A DNA stretch of 64,000 bases from Microplitis mediator (lineage: Eukaryota > Arthropoda > Insecta > Hymenoptera > Braconidae). Made by a program: the position numbers and the translations under genes. The notes below the pieces were generated by a model. The model did no database searches. It was not told the origin of the DNA and saw nothing but the letters and a program-made list of their open reading frames with translations. The DNA is taken from assembly GCF_029852145.1 (NCBI RefSeq), contig NC_079969.1, positions 23,552,459 through 23,616,458 on the forward strand, written 5' to 3'. This document shows, piece by piece, positions 12,041-23,454 of the stretch; within the stretch, counting starts at the first letter, position 1, and each line of letters opens with the position of its first letter.

Positions 12041-12420
12041 GGGTGGTCGTTAAAAATTAAATTTTCTCAGGCGCCCTATAAAAAGCTTCTTTTTAGTGAA
12101 AAAATACGTAAGGAATTTGGTTTTTTCTTTTTAAATAAAAAGAACACGTGTCTTAGGACGATCAAAGTTCATTTTTCATACAATCGCGGTTTTTTTAAAA
12201 TATCTCATGAAATATGCAGATTAAAGGAAAAAATCAAAGGAACAATTTTGTAGGAAATTAAATTCTTCACAAAAAAGGTCATGGTCATTTTTTTTATAAA
12301 ATGTGTATTTATGAAGATATTTTAAGAAAACTTTTTTTAGATATTATCAATTGAGCATTTTAAGGATTACGAATGTTAAAAATAACGTTTTTTCTTAAAT
12401 ATAGACAACTTCGTAACTCG
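12041..12420. mobile_element. Diverged single-arm relative of the foldback element
   Basis: Begins AGGGTGGTCGTTAAAAATTA next to TA. It contains CAATTTTGTAGGAAATTAAATT and CACAAAAAAGGTC, matching TTTGTAGGAAATGAAATTC and TACAAAAAAGGTC in the arm of the 9498-11224 palindrome. No inverted partner arm found. Confidence 0.5.
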
Positions 12421-13675
12421 TAACATGTTACCGAGTAACATTGATATGCATATCAATCATTAAAGCTTGATGTAGTTTCTATATACTTAGAAAAATGTTA
12501 TTTTCAGACCTAAAAAATGAAGTTTAAAAAATTTTTGTATCAAAATAAGAAGTCTACTTTTCCATTCCGGATACGACCGGATGGCTCATTTTTTGAGCAA
12601 ACATATTTATACGTACACTATATATATGTCAACATATATGCAAAACTTATTGAACACATTTATTTTTTACGCGCATATGTGTTATATATTTTTCCACGCG
12701 GGAAAATAAATAAAATTTAAAAAAGTTATAATTTTATGACAATATTAAATATGATATTATGATATAAAGAAGCAAGTAAACATAATAAGTAATGAGAAGC
12801 TATTGAGAAGCTTAAAATAATTAGTCAATGACAGTGCAATTTTATTAATTTACCGTATTTTCTATCATCAATATATCGCGTAACAGCATAAGCAGTAAAA
12901 TGCTAGCAACAGGCAACAACTTATATGCCACTATTTGTACTTATATATATATACAAATCAAACACTACATATATATATATACATATATATAGTAGTGTGT
13001 TGTGTGACGTCGCATTTAATACAAAACATATAATAAATATACGACTAAAACTACGAGTGTCTCATGAGAGTGATCGTGCATACGTTCCACGCGTGTCAAC
13101 AATTATTTCGCAAGTGTTGCGAAACGAATTGTTGGTCAATCGAAAGTACATACATTATATTTATGTATATTTGTTATATACTCGTGGCATTAACTTAGCA
13201 AAGGGAAGGATTCTTACCATTAGGCGAAAGTGTTATTCAATTACTTCTTATTGGAAAAAAAAGATGAATAAGTATAAGAAACAATATGAATAAGAAAAAA
13301 TATGAATAAGTATAAGAAACAACATGGAGAAAATGAAATTAATCAAAGCAGATGGTGCTCTAAAGAGTTTAAATAATGTACATACTTAAAATATATGAAA
13401 TAAAAATAATGACCGCTTTGTTTTCACTACTTCCTTCTGGCATGTCACCAAGATTCTTCGGTATTCGTTTTTAAAAAAAAATGTATGTGGATATATGTTT
13501 AGCGTAATACGGGGTAAAATGAGACACTATTTTTAAGGCAAACATTTTGTTTTGTTTCATAGTTTGTAGAAATATGGTAATGGTCAAAATGTCTGGAGTC
13601 TATGGAAACTCTCAGTATTCTGACGAAATTAGGCCCAAATTTAAACACTTTCGGGACACTTTCATCATGGGTATA
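12421..13675. other. A/T-rich DNA, nothing recognised
   Basis: Short frames at 12517-12720 and 12925-13293 are TATA-rich or lysine/tyrosine-rich and not protein-like. CGGGGTAAAATGAGACAC at 13509 recalls motifs of the high-GC-end MITEs, without a partner. Confidence 0.5.
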
Positions 13676-13918
13676 CGGAAAGAAATTTTCTTTAAAAATT
13701 ACCGTTAAATTCACTGTAATCGTGGGACATAATGCGGCGCTTTTATTTAGACTTGATAAAATTTACCGAAAACAGAATAAAATTTACAGTAGACTACGGT
13801 AAAATTTGTTGAAAAAAAGTTAAAAATTATCTCACTTACTGACAAATGATTAGGTCGTGCCATTCGTCCCACGATTACCGTGAATTTAACGGTAATTTTT
13901 AAAGAAAATTTCTTTCAG
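13676..13918. mobile_element. MITE with about 54-bp TIRs, TA flanked
   Basis: CGGAAAGAAATTTTCTTTAA (13676) pairs with TTAAAGAAAATTTCTTTCAG (ending 13918). Pairing continues through ATTACCGTTAAATTCAC..GTAATCGTGGGAC. TA flanks both ends. Interior is about 135 bp; non-coding. Confidence 0.88.
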
Positions 13919-13975
13919 TATATCATGTGTTATAGACAAAACTAAGTCCAGAAAATTTTGTTCTGTAACAAATTG

Positions 13976-14116
13976 CCTTCGGACAAAATAACCCCATAAC
14001 AAAATAACCTGAACAACAATAACCTTCAAGTACGAATTTTATCATTATAGATTCATGTGAATTTTTACAGGTTATTGTTCAGGTTATTTTGTTATGAGGT
14101 TATTTTGTCCGAAAGT
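13976..14116. mobile_element. Small hairpin element (CAAAATAACC stem)
   Basis: TTCGGACAAAATAACCCCAT at 13978 pairs with ATGAGGTTATTTTGTCCGAA ending about 14114. The stem extends about 48 bp to AACAATAACCT/AGGTTATTGTT around a loop of about 40 nt. Confidence 0.85.
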
Positions 14117-14570
14117 AACCGGTAGCGACACCGAAAATTTAACCCGCCATGTAACTGAACACGAGGAAAAGTTTAATTATAGATATTTAAACTGTAAACA
14201 CATGGAACTTTGAAAAATCTGTGGAGCCCCACTTGTAGACCATTACCGAAAATAGTGAGCTAAGTTGATAAATAATTATTGACTGTTCTAGAAAATTTTT
14301 AAAATAAGGAAGATTGTAAAATTTTGCATGAGAATAAAAAATAAAAATGTCAATTTTTTTACGCCACCCAAATTATGTATATATATTTTTTGAGTTCAAA
14401 TAAATTGATTGTTATTATAAATATTTAATTTAAAAAAATGGTTACTTATTTGATAAATTGAAAATTTTCATGATATTACCGACAACTTAAATAGATCACT
14501 GGGTAAATAAATAAGAGGCAGAGATTTGATAGTCTATATATATAAATAGCGGGGAATATATAAAAGGAGG
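14117..14570. other. A/T-rich DNA, nothing recognised
   Basis: No TIR pair, open frame or simple repeat of note. Confidence 0.5.
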
Positions 14571-15000
14571 AAAGTAGGAGGAGTAGCATCAGCAGTTGCA
14601 TATTACGCAGAAGACAGAGCGTACGCGACGGGGGTCAAGATCGGCATCGGCATCGGCATCGGCATCGGTATCGGCAGCGGCAGCAACAGGACACAGGCGA
14701 CAGGACCACGAGGTCCAGGGAAGAGTTAAAAATAAATAAAATAAAAATAATGTACAAAGTAAACATATTGTGATCGCTGAGCTTGTGCACGTTTTATGGA
14801 GTCTAAAACCGGACCATACACATAGACATCACATATATGTCTGTATATATAAAAGAGTCATGGGACCAAAGGAACGAGGTCTCGGGTGATCGTTTCATGG
14901 AGAACTGCAGGAAATCCAGTCACGATCCTCGACGATACACAAAGAGCTTTCACCCTTTAGCGAAATACTCAGTAGCTTCTCTCAACTTCTTTTACTCATC
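14571..15000. repeat. GC-richer island with a GGCATC hexanucleotide repeat
   Basis: 14641-14684 is (GGCATC)n grading into GGCAGC, inside a less A/T-rich stretch that continues to about 15000. No ATG-started frame of convincing content spans the repeat. May be regulatory or an untranslated exon of an unknown transcript. Confidence 0.5.
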
Positions 15001-15388
15001 GCATCGTGTACTAGTGCTCATTCTTTTTTTACCTCCTTTAATTTTTTACTTATTTTTTACAGACTTAAACTTCTTATTTCGACTTAAACCAAAACTCAGA
15101 ACAACTGAAAAAAAAAAAAAACTAACTTGACATAAAACATTTTCATATATTTTTTTATTTTTTATTAATTCAATTTCGACATTGTTTTAGTTTTTTTTCA
15201 AGCTGTTCGATATTTTTTTTAACTTCTTTTATACTCTGTGAATAAATTTTTTATTTTTGTTAAATGCCAGAGCCAACGAGTCTGAGTTTGCAGTCTGATG
15301 TCGCAGTCGCGGTCGTTTGGGCCCCAGAATTCCTTGAGCTAGAGGAGCCGAATCGCGCGGTGCCCCAATATAAACAATTGCTTGTAAC

Positions 15389-15419
<31 letters not shown>

Positions 15420-15827
15420 GACACAAAGAGAAATAAAAATAACAAGAGTTAAAGAGTAAAGGGTTTTAACTGAGAGAATCTCCATCAAGACGACGCGGCG
15501 ACGAATTCCGCGCCACGCGATGCACAAATAATTTCTCGCTGGGGTGACAATGCAAGAATTTTTTTTTAACTTCAATGCATTTAACTTAAGCTTTTTTTTT
15601 GTTAAATAAAATTCTTGTGATTCAATAAAAGTTTAAATTTAAACAAAGGTACAAACAAACTAATAAATATAAATTATAAACTTCAATTATTTTTATTGTT
15701 TATTTTTCTCATATTTTTTTATTCATTAATTCAATTTCATACCATACATACACGCGCACATTAACCCATTCATTTATATATGTATAATATATATTTATAT
15801 TCTTTTTTTTTTCTATATAATTATAAT

Positions 15828-15864
<37 letters not shown>

Positions 15865-16083
15865 TTAATTAATAATTAATAATATATTTATAACATATGT
15901 ACGTATCGATATACGTATAATTTTTTTATTTATTTATACATGCATATATATTTTATTTATTATTAATTATTTACAGTAATTACAAAAAAATTTTTTTTAT
16001 TTTTCATTTTTTTTCCTTATTTATTTGACGTCTTTATACACGTTAAATGTATCATACATGCGTATACAAAAGAGGGCTCGGGA
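15001..16083. other. A/T-rich DNA with one GC-rich patch and a TAA microsatellite
   Basis: 15265-15365 is GC-rich (GTCGCAGTCGCGGTCG, GGGCCCC) and 15485-15545 moderately so; overlapping minus-strand frames there share no sequence with known proteins. (TAA)n at about 15826-15865. Confidence 0.45.
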
Positions 16084-17466
16084 TTAAGGGGGAAAGCTGG
16101 TCTGAGATATCAAACAAAGAGGATGTGATTTTTTTTTTCAGAGTACGTTCGTTATTAAAATTCTCAAAATTTGTGACCTTATTGAGCATCATTCCAAGAA
16201 TGTTCTCCTAAATTTTCAAAAAAAAATATTGAAAAATGAGCCAGTGGTAGTGGGGAGAGACGAGTCACTTAAAAAAAGTCTCCATGCCGTAGGCAGGATA
16301 ACTCATGGCTGCCTCGTCTGAAATAAAAAAATAAAAAAGATTTCTTTAGGACATAAGTTTACCTTGGATTTCAACGAAGGAATAAACAAAATATTCATTT
16401 TTGAATTTTAGGTAAAGGTGCAATCAAAAAACTCTGATTTTTCCCAAAAATTCTTACTTATGTTTAATTAAAAAATAAGTAGTTATTGAAAAAAAAAATC
16501 CTTCACAGTAAAAAATATTGTGAATCTGTGTTAAAAACGGTCCGTGTTAAATTTTTTGTGTTGATTATTTTGTGTTAAATTGAATTGTGTTAAAAAAATG
16601 ACTTTCTTCTATTCACGCGGGAAGCGCCATTAAGCATCAGTTTTGATTGGTTAGTTATTATTTTTGTGACATTGATTTTATTTATTTTCAATTAGACATA
16701 AAAAAATAAAGTTGACAAAGTTCATGATTCGTATAGTTTAAAAAAAAAAAAATAGCATCTATGGCTTTTTTACTTTTCTACGTGCGCACATTTTTATTTT
16801 TTATTTTTTTTTTTCGTAATTGATTTGTTGATAAAAAAATTAGAAAATTGTTAACTGTCTGCTAACTTTAGGATCATGTTTACTATCACAAAATAGTTAA
16901 ATGTTAAATAATAATTGTTAACACTTTTGATAACCGAAAAATAATTCATGGTATAAAAATAAAATGTAAAAGTTAACATTTTTCTTGTGTCGCCATTAAC
17001 ATTTAAAAAGTGTTGAAGTTACTTCTCATATTACTCGAATTATGTGTTGAAATTTTAACACAAATTTTGTGTTGAAGTTCAACACAAACAGTCTGTGTTG
17101 AAAAATAACACAAATATTGTGTGGACCGTTTCTAATATACAGATTGTGTTGATTTTAACACAATATTTATTACTGTGTTCGTTCAAATCTACGATAAACT
17201 TATGTACTAAAGAAATCTTTTTGGTTTCTTTATTTCAAACCAGGCAGTCATGAGTTATCCTGCCTACGGCATGGAGACTTTTTTTAAGTGACTCGTCTCT
17301 CCCCACTACCACTGGCTCATTTTTCAATATTTTTTTATGAAAATTTGGCAGAACATTCTTGGAATGATACTTAATAGTGTCACAAATTTTGAGAATTTTA
17401 ATAACGAAGGTACTCTGAAAAAAATATCCTCTTTTTTTTGTATCTCAGACTAGCTTCCCCCCTTAA
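16084..17466. mobile_element. TTAA-flanked foldback element (piggyBac-type target) hosting another MITE
   Basis: TTAA at 16084-16087 and 17463-17466 flank ends GGGGGAAAGCTGGTCTGAGA and TCTCAGACTAGCTTCCCCCC. The arms stay complementary for about 300 bp, for example GGGGAGAGACGAGTCACTT against AAGTGACTCGTCTCTCCCC. The arms end in AAAGAAATC-type blocks around a nested 674-bp MITE (16504-17177). A TTAA duplication is the hallmark of piggyBac transposition; no transposase is present. Confidence 0.88.
16504..17177 (+). mobile_element. CACAGT-family MITE, copy 1 (nested)
   Basis: Ends CACAGTAAAAAATATTGTG and CAATATTTATTACTGTG. The interior has GTGTTAA/TTAACAC motifs on both strands and the diagnostic segments GAAGCGCCATTAAGCATCAG and TTTAGGATCATGTTTACTAT. 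Other copies are at 18839, 55811 and 57975. Non-coding. Confidence 0.92.
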
Positions 17467-18165
17467 GGAAAGGATAACCGACGGAATTATAATACATTAA
17501 CATGTGTGTTAAATTCATGTTACTTTAAATATTTTAATTTAAAATTAATTTATATCAATGTTATCATGTAATTCAATGTGAGCAAATGCGTTCCAGGCAT
17601 GAGGTGGACGCGAACTAAATCCATGGAATACAATAATAAATTGATTAATTATTTATTTATTAATTAATTAATTTTTTTTATTTTTATTTTATAAATTTAC
17701 ACTCGCATGGGCGCGATCCGCGGTCCCTCGGCACTGACGCGTCACATGATCACTAGTCCGAATTATTTTAGTTTTGAATTTCAGTGTCATGTCTGTTGCG
17801 TTTTTATTTATTTATTAATTATGTTTTTTTTATTTATATATGTAAAAAGAAAAACAATATATTTTTTTTTATTTTTTATTAATCAATTAATTAATCATAA
17901 TATAATAATAATATTAATAATAATAATTATAATAATAATAATAATAATAACATAAAAAATAATTCATATCTAACGCCTAACAATCGTTGACTAAAATTAA
18001 TAAGTAATTAACTTGTAACATTGCCACATTTACTTTACAATATCATACACTGTTTACTCCGCATTTTAATATTTTTATTATAAATCACACATTTTGCCCT
18101 AAAATTTTTATTTAGTTGGAAGCTAGAATTTTTAATTTTAAATAAAATATTAACAATTAACTAGA
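17467..18165. other. A/T-rich DNA with an ATA microsatellite
   Basis: A GC-rich patch at 17703-17760 (GGGCGCGATCCGCGG) starts a short frame that runs into poly-Ile from (ATA)n at about 17899-17950; not a gene. Confidence 0.5.
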
Positions 18166-18306
18166 GAAGAGTGGGGGTAATCCCGAACAGTGATTAGATT
18201 TCCTAAGTATCGTTAAATATATAATCAATTTTTAAAATTAATTAATCAATAAATTATTCATATTTTCATTACCGGCTTTAGGTATTCGTAATTACCCCCT
18301 CCCCCT
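18166..18306. mobile_element. Small element with AGTGGGGGTAAT ends
   Basis: GTGGGGGTAATCCCGAA (18171) and TTCGTAATTACCCCCTCCCCC (ending about 18305) are imperfect inverted repeats around about 100 bp of A/T-rich sequence. Confidence 0.5.
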
Positions 18307-18566
18307 AATTAATTTAATTGCAAAAATAAAATTCACAAGTGTAAAAATTGACATTTTTTACAGTATAATTAAAAAAACAAAAACTAGCTTCCTGACTAAT
18401 TACAATTTATAAATCTTCAACAACATTAATGGTATACAAACTATTATTCTAACCAGGACATCGATTACCTTTAAGTTTAACTTGTGTATCGTTGTCGATA
18501 AGTCTTGGATGTTTATTTATTTATAATGCCAATGATGGCCATACATTCGACCTTTTTCTTTAATTA

Positions 18567-19723
18567 CCCTAATAGCCACTTTAGCTTTAAATTCACGGTA
18601 ATTTGACAACTGAAATTATCGAAATTTGATGACAATTTGACAGCAAAAGTTGGAAAGAAAAATTGGCGGTAATTTTTTTACTAAAAAAAAATTCTTATAA
18701 AAGTTTCCTTGAATTTTTCGTCAAGTTCTGGCTTTTCCGTTTTTGACGACAATTTGTATGCAACTTTTCAAACGAATTTGCTTTCTAATTCGGGTAGTAA
18801 ATTAACGTCAAATTGTATAGCGAGTTGTACACAAATTTCACAGTAAAAAATATTGTGTATCAGTGATAAAAACGGTCCGTGTTAAATTTTTTGTGTTGAT
18901 TATTTTGTGTCAAATCAACACAATTCTCTGTGTTTCTTTAAAATTTTTAATCAATTTACTATTCAAAACTTTAAAAGTGTTACTTAGTACACAAATTAAT
19001 ATTATCAACATTTATTAAGTGTTACTTGAAAATCAACACAAAAAAAGTGTTGAAGCGACAGTTGAATTGTGTTAAAAAAATGACTTTCTACTATTCACGC
19101 GGGAAGCGCCATTAAGCATCAGTTTTGCTTGGTTAGTTATTATTTTTGTGACATTGATTTTATTTATTTTCAATTAGACATAAAAAAATAAAGTTGACAA
19201 AGTTCATGATTCGTATAGTTTTAAAAAAAAAAATTGCATCTGTGGCTTGTTTACTTTTCTACGGGCGCACATTCGTATTTTTTATTTTTTTTTTTCGTAA
19301 TTGATTTGTTGATAAAAAAATTGAAAAATTGTTAACTGTCTGCTAACTTTAGGATCATGTTTACTATCACAAAATAGTTAAATGTTAAATAATAATTGTT
19401 GACACTTTTGATAACCGAAAAATAATTCATGGTACAAAAATAAAATGTAAAAGTTAACATTTTTTTTGTGTCGCCATTAACATTTAAAAAGTGTTGAAGT
19501 TACTTCTCATATTACTCGAATTGTGTGTCGAAATTTTAATACAAATTTTGTGTTGAAATTCAACACAAACAGTCTGTGTTGAAAAATAACACAAATATTG
19601 TGTGGACCATTTTTAACACAATATTTTTTACTGTGATCGTCAAAAACGTAAAAGTCCGAAGTTGACGGCCATTTGACGAAAAATTAAAAGAAACTTTTGC
19701 AAAAGCAAACTGTGCTATTAGGG
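18567..19723. mobile_element. CCCTAATAGC-TIR element hosting a CACAGT MITE
   Basis: CCCTAATAGCCACTTTAGC (18567) and GTGCTATTAGGG (ending 19723) are inverted ends, each next to TA. Subterminal AAGTTG/CAATTTG motifs match the region at 5151-5990. After removing the nested copy (18839-19635) the host element is about 360 bp. It abuts the presumed svp polyadenylation site. Confidence 0.82.
18839..19635 (+). mobile_element. CACAGT-family MITE, copy 2 (nested)
   Basis: Ends CACAGTAAAAAATATTGTG and CAATATTTTTTACTGTG. Same order of internal blocks as copies 1 and 3. It carries about 120 bp near its left end (AATTCTCTGTGTTTC through AAAAAAGTGTTGAAGCG) that copy 1 lacks, so copy 1 is an internally deleted version. 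Confidence 0.92.
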
Positions 19724-19725
19724 TA

Positions 19726-20217
19726 TTTATTTATTTATTTTTCATAAAAACATTATATATTAACTATACATTTAGTAGACGCTGCGATTTTGAAAATGAA
19801 TTTGAATATTAAACACTCGTCCTATACACACTAAAAAACTAATACTTGTCGTAATTAACAGTTTAAGCTGTAGCTGTAGTTATTTTCGTATACGTTAGTT
19901 ACTACTGTGTAGGCAGACGATTGTCACACGACCCCGTGACTTACCGAGATTTAATGTCAACTCGGCACACATCGGAGAGTAGAGATGATGAATAAAAATA
20001 TCAAGTCCATGATAAAATTTCATCGGCACGCGTCTCTCATTCCAATTCCACATATATATTGTCGAAGAATTTGAGTTATCTGTTACTTTAACTGATTTTT
20101 AAGTACCACTGACACAAGTGATGGTCTCGAATAATTTAAATTAAATTTATAAATCGTCAGTGGTAATTATTAGTATGATTATTGTTATGCGGAAGCTAGC
20201 TGCCGCCATACAGAGTG
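19726..20217 (-). terminator. Putative svp 3' UTR with polyadenylation signals
   Basis: Downstream of the svp stop (leftward) the first polyadenylation signals on the minus strand are overlapping AATAAA hexamers in the ATTTATTTATTTATTT run at about 19724-19742. That gives a 3' UTR of roughly 0.5 kb. The stretch has ordinary composition and no recognisable MITE. The expected cleavage point falls at or inside the end of the TIR element at 18567-19723, so that insertion may set the 3' boundary. Confidence 0.4.
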
Positions 20218-20492
20218 TCACATTGTGGACATGTATGGCCAATTGAAACTGCTGCCACTGAGCAACATGTCGCGTATTAATGTCTCGATTGGGGTTTTTC
20301 CAACTAGACGGACGAAAAATAGCTGCTCTATTACTTGCGATGATACTGTTCTCAGTGATGGCAATCTTAAGAGTAATTTTCCGAACCGGGTTGGCTGATT
20401 TGGATACTGTGTCCGGCAGTATTCTTCTAATGCACATTGAGATTTTTCTTGCAGAGACTCGATGTGCGCGACATCTGACAGCCCACATGCAT
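20218..20492 (-). CDS. svp: seven-up / COUP-TF nuclear receptor, last coding exon (partial)
   Basis: This exon encodes the C-terminal 91 residues of a COUP-TF family (NR2F) orphan receptor, a DNA-binding transcription factor of insect neuroblast, eye and fat-body development. The acceptor, read on the minus strand, is TTACAG at 20498-20493. One base carried from the previous exon completes the Asp codon, so the intron is phase 1. The product then reads ACGLSDVAHIESLQEKSQ and ends FNWPYMSTM-stop at 20218. It covers the end of the ligand-binding domain, with RFGKLLLRLPSLR (dimerisation helix region) and the AF-2 helix IETLIRDMLLSG. It is nearly identical to vertebrate COUP-TFs as I remember them. 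It is intact. Earlier exons (DNA-binding domain and first part of the LBD) are not in the window. The in-frame ATG upstream of the acceptor is intronic. Confidence 0.94.
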
Positions 20493-22611
20493 CTGTAACA
20501 TTCAAAATTATTTAAAAATTATTATTTTGTTTTTATTTACAGGCTGGTATTTAATTTTTATATTTTTGAGATTACAAATTTTAAATTCTAGTTACTGTTG
20601 ATATTAAATTTTTTTGTTTTTAATTATTTGTATTGTATTTAATTATGACATCTATAATTTTATAAGAGAACGTAAAAGTTCATTACTCAAATATTTTTTG
20701 GATACTGCTGTAAATTAATATTTTTAAAAAGGGCCGAGAAAAATGGAAAATGAAATTTTGAAATTTTAATTAATGGAAATTTTTGCTTTTTATTTGTAAA
20801 AAAAAAAGAAAACAAAAATTTTACATTTTCATTGAAACAAAAATTTTTTGTCCAAAATGAGTTCATAGAGGTGTCGATTACTATGACAAGGGGGGGGGGG
20901 ACTAAGGAAATTTGACGTTCGCAAGTCATCAAATAATTTTGAAAATTTTTTTCTCGGTTTTTTAAAATTTTATTTTTTTGGGGGGAGGGGAAAGGGGAGG
21001 TTAGAAAGGTAAAATTTTGCATGAAGTATTTAAGAACTGGCCCTTAAATAGGAACTTTGTTTTTCCAGGAGTTAATTTCACTCCAAACCAGAATTCCAAT
21101 ATTAAATAAATTCCCTTCGGAGTGAATTTTACTCCGAAGGGATCAAATAAATACACCGTCATTCAGATGTTATCCGCGATCGCTCCGCAAATTTCTTAGA
21201 GTATAAAAAATTCCAGTAAAATTAATAAACAACAATGAAAAAAAAATTTATGGTGTCCTGTTTTCCCCAGTTTAAAACCCTACGTAAGTGAATTATAGTA
21301 AATTTTTTTTTCAAAAATTTTGTACACACTAAATATATTTTCCGAGTACTTGAAAAATTATTTAAAAAATATCATTCAATAATTTTGAATAAATAATAAA
21401 GTAATCAAATGAATTTAAAAAATTCCATGACCTAAAAATATAACTAAATATTAAAATTCAATTAATCTTCATCAATATCAATTAAAAAAGAAGTAATAAA
21501 ATAAATTAAGCCTAAATATCTAAGTAATTATTATTACTATCCTGACACCTAACGAACGAGTAAGCAGTCTAACACAAGACATTAATATTGACCTCATCAT
21601 GATGTATATCATCCCCTCTATTATCTTTTTTATCAGCATAATTAATTCGTAAAATAATTTTTATTAATAAGTATATTAATAAAATGAATAAAAATTTTTT
21701 AAATATACCCGCCAACGCGCGTAATAAATCTCAAAATAAAACAATCTAAACTGTACAATAAAAAATAAAAATGATGATAAATGTTGGAGATTGCTGTTCC
21801 ATAGAATCCGATATGTCGTCAGCTTGTCATCAATTAATCCCGTCAATTGGAACAACTGCGGCGTCGACGACTGGCGTCTCATAATCAAGCAATGCCAACG
21901 TTATTCATCTCCACCCATCTCTTGACTTAATATTTATTCCCGTGGTATTATTACTACATTGCTACATGCGTTAACCACTAAATGCCCTGGCGCCTTCTCG
22001 ACTGAATGCCCATCAGCATCTCCACGATACACAACACAACTTAACGTAAATTAACCAATCTTTATTCTCAGTGACCACCATACACGAGTATAGTCTCCCT
22101 CAATAATCTTTTTAGTCTTTCATTTATATTGTATACGTCTCAGTCTCAATGTCTACAATCTTTCCCAACGTCTTTACTAAATAGTTTTTATTTATACCCT
22201 TTAAAACTGCGACCTCGTACGCGCATACAGATATAAATTTTTATTAAAATACTCATAACTATTACTAATTTAATTAAATACTAACAACTGCGGCCTACGT
22301 CATTCCCATATCACTAGTAATTTCTTTAAATTTAATTGTCTGTAAAATCATTTACTCATTTTAATTTTATCATTAGTAAATTGGAAAAAATCGGGAGTAA
22401 ATTCGGAGTCACTTGGGCAGGAGTTTAAAAAAAAAATCTGCATACTGAGGAAATAGAATTTGTTTTTTTTTAAGCGAAGGGATTTTATTTTAATTCGCAT
22501 TTACTACGATTCAGAGTTTTGATGGTAAAATAAATACTTTTTCGGAATGAAATTCCGAATTTAGTTCGCGTTTCCTCTGAAAATTTTGATATCAAAAAAC
22601 TTACTGACTTA
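20493..22611. other. svp intron proximal part, with two CTCCG-family fragments
   Basis: 21063-21205 (CTCCAAACCAGAATTCC, GGAGTGAATTTTACTCCG, GCTCCGCAAATTTCTTAGAGT) and 22384-22580 (CGGGAGTAAATTCGGAGTCAC) are diverged copies of the family at 60631-60895. G-runs at 20889-20900 and 20980-21000 lie on either side of an A/T-rich core and may be ends of a small element. 21830-22310 is low-repeat. The frame at 20687-21022 is repeat-derived. Confidence 0.5.
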
Positions 22612-23454
22612 AGGGAGACCAAGTGTGAAATTGTCAAAAATCATCTCGTTGTTTTTTACATATTTCGATAGTCTATACCTTCAAAAATAACATACTAAAA
22701 TTTGAAGTGCATATCTCGAATAGTTTTTTTGAGTTACAGCCATCTGAAGAGCAGCCGCTTATCGGTTCTCGAAAATACATTTTTCAAAATTGTTGCACCT
22801 ATACGGCTGCCCAATTTCAAAACACAGTATCTGACAAAAATACAATTTTTTTAATATGTATTGAATCATGTCCACAAGACTTCATTAGAACTAAAAATAC
22901 TAAAAAATCGATTTTGAAAATTTTGTCCCTTATTGTGTTTTGAAATTGGGCAGCCGAATAACTCGAAGACAAATTATCCGATCGATTCAATTCGAACTGC
23001 AGTTTCTTTTATATATGTTTCTACGTACCATGAACCTCCAGTTTTTCGATCGAATCAAAAACGTAATTTTTCCAGGCCAAAAATCATCAAATTTTCCCGC
23101 GAAATTTGAATTTTTTTTTAAAAACTCCGCTATTTTGATAAATTTGAATTTTTTTCTTAGCTCGAGGGTCATAGTACGGAAGTACCTTCTAGTTTAATAA
23201 ACTTTTTGGTTTTTTTGATTTCCGGCATAGCGCAGGTCGCTATCACTGCAGCAGTGGGGACTTTTATTTTTGGAGCCTAGGGAGATTGTGAATAATTCGC
23301 TGAATTGTGAATTTTTTAGTCCAAAATTTTAATCTTGTATTCATTATATATCCACAAATATAACCTTAAAACATTGAAACATTCAATGGAGTAGTTTTCT
23401 TTGAAAAAATTCCCCAAAATCATCGTTTTTCAAGCGATCACACTAGTATTCCCT
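22612..23454. mobile_element. TIR element with AAGGGA..AGTGTGA ends
   Basis: AGGGAGACCAAGTGTGA (22612) is inverted against TCACACTAGTATTCCCT (ending 23454). An internal stem pairs GCTGCCCAATTTCAAAACACA (22808) with TGTGTTTTGAAATTGGGCAGC (ending about 22954). About 840 bp. Short frames (22707-22943, 22940-23197) are not protein-like. Confidence 0.7.

Noticed and set aside
14641..14684. GGCATC repeat as coding (Gly-Ile or His-Arg repeat protein)
   Set aside because: No ATG-started frame of useful length spans it and flanks show no splice sites that would place it in a gene.
20147..20488. 113-codon minus frame overlapping the svp exon, and the plus frame 20280-20498
   Set aside because: Shadows of the svp exon in other frames; only the 20218-20492 frame gives the conserved receptor sequence.
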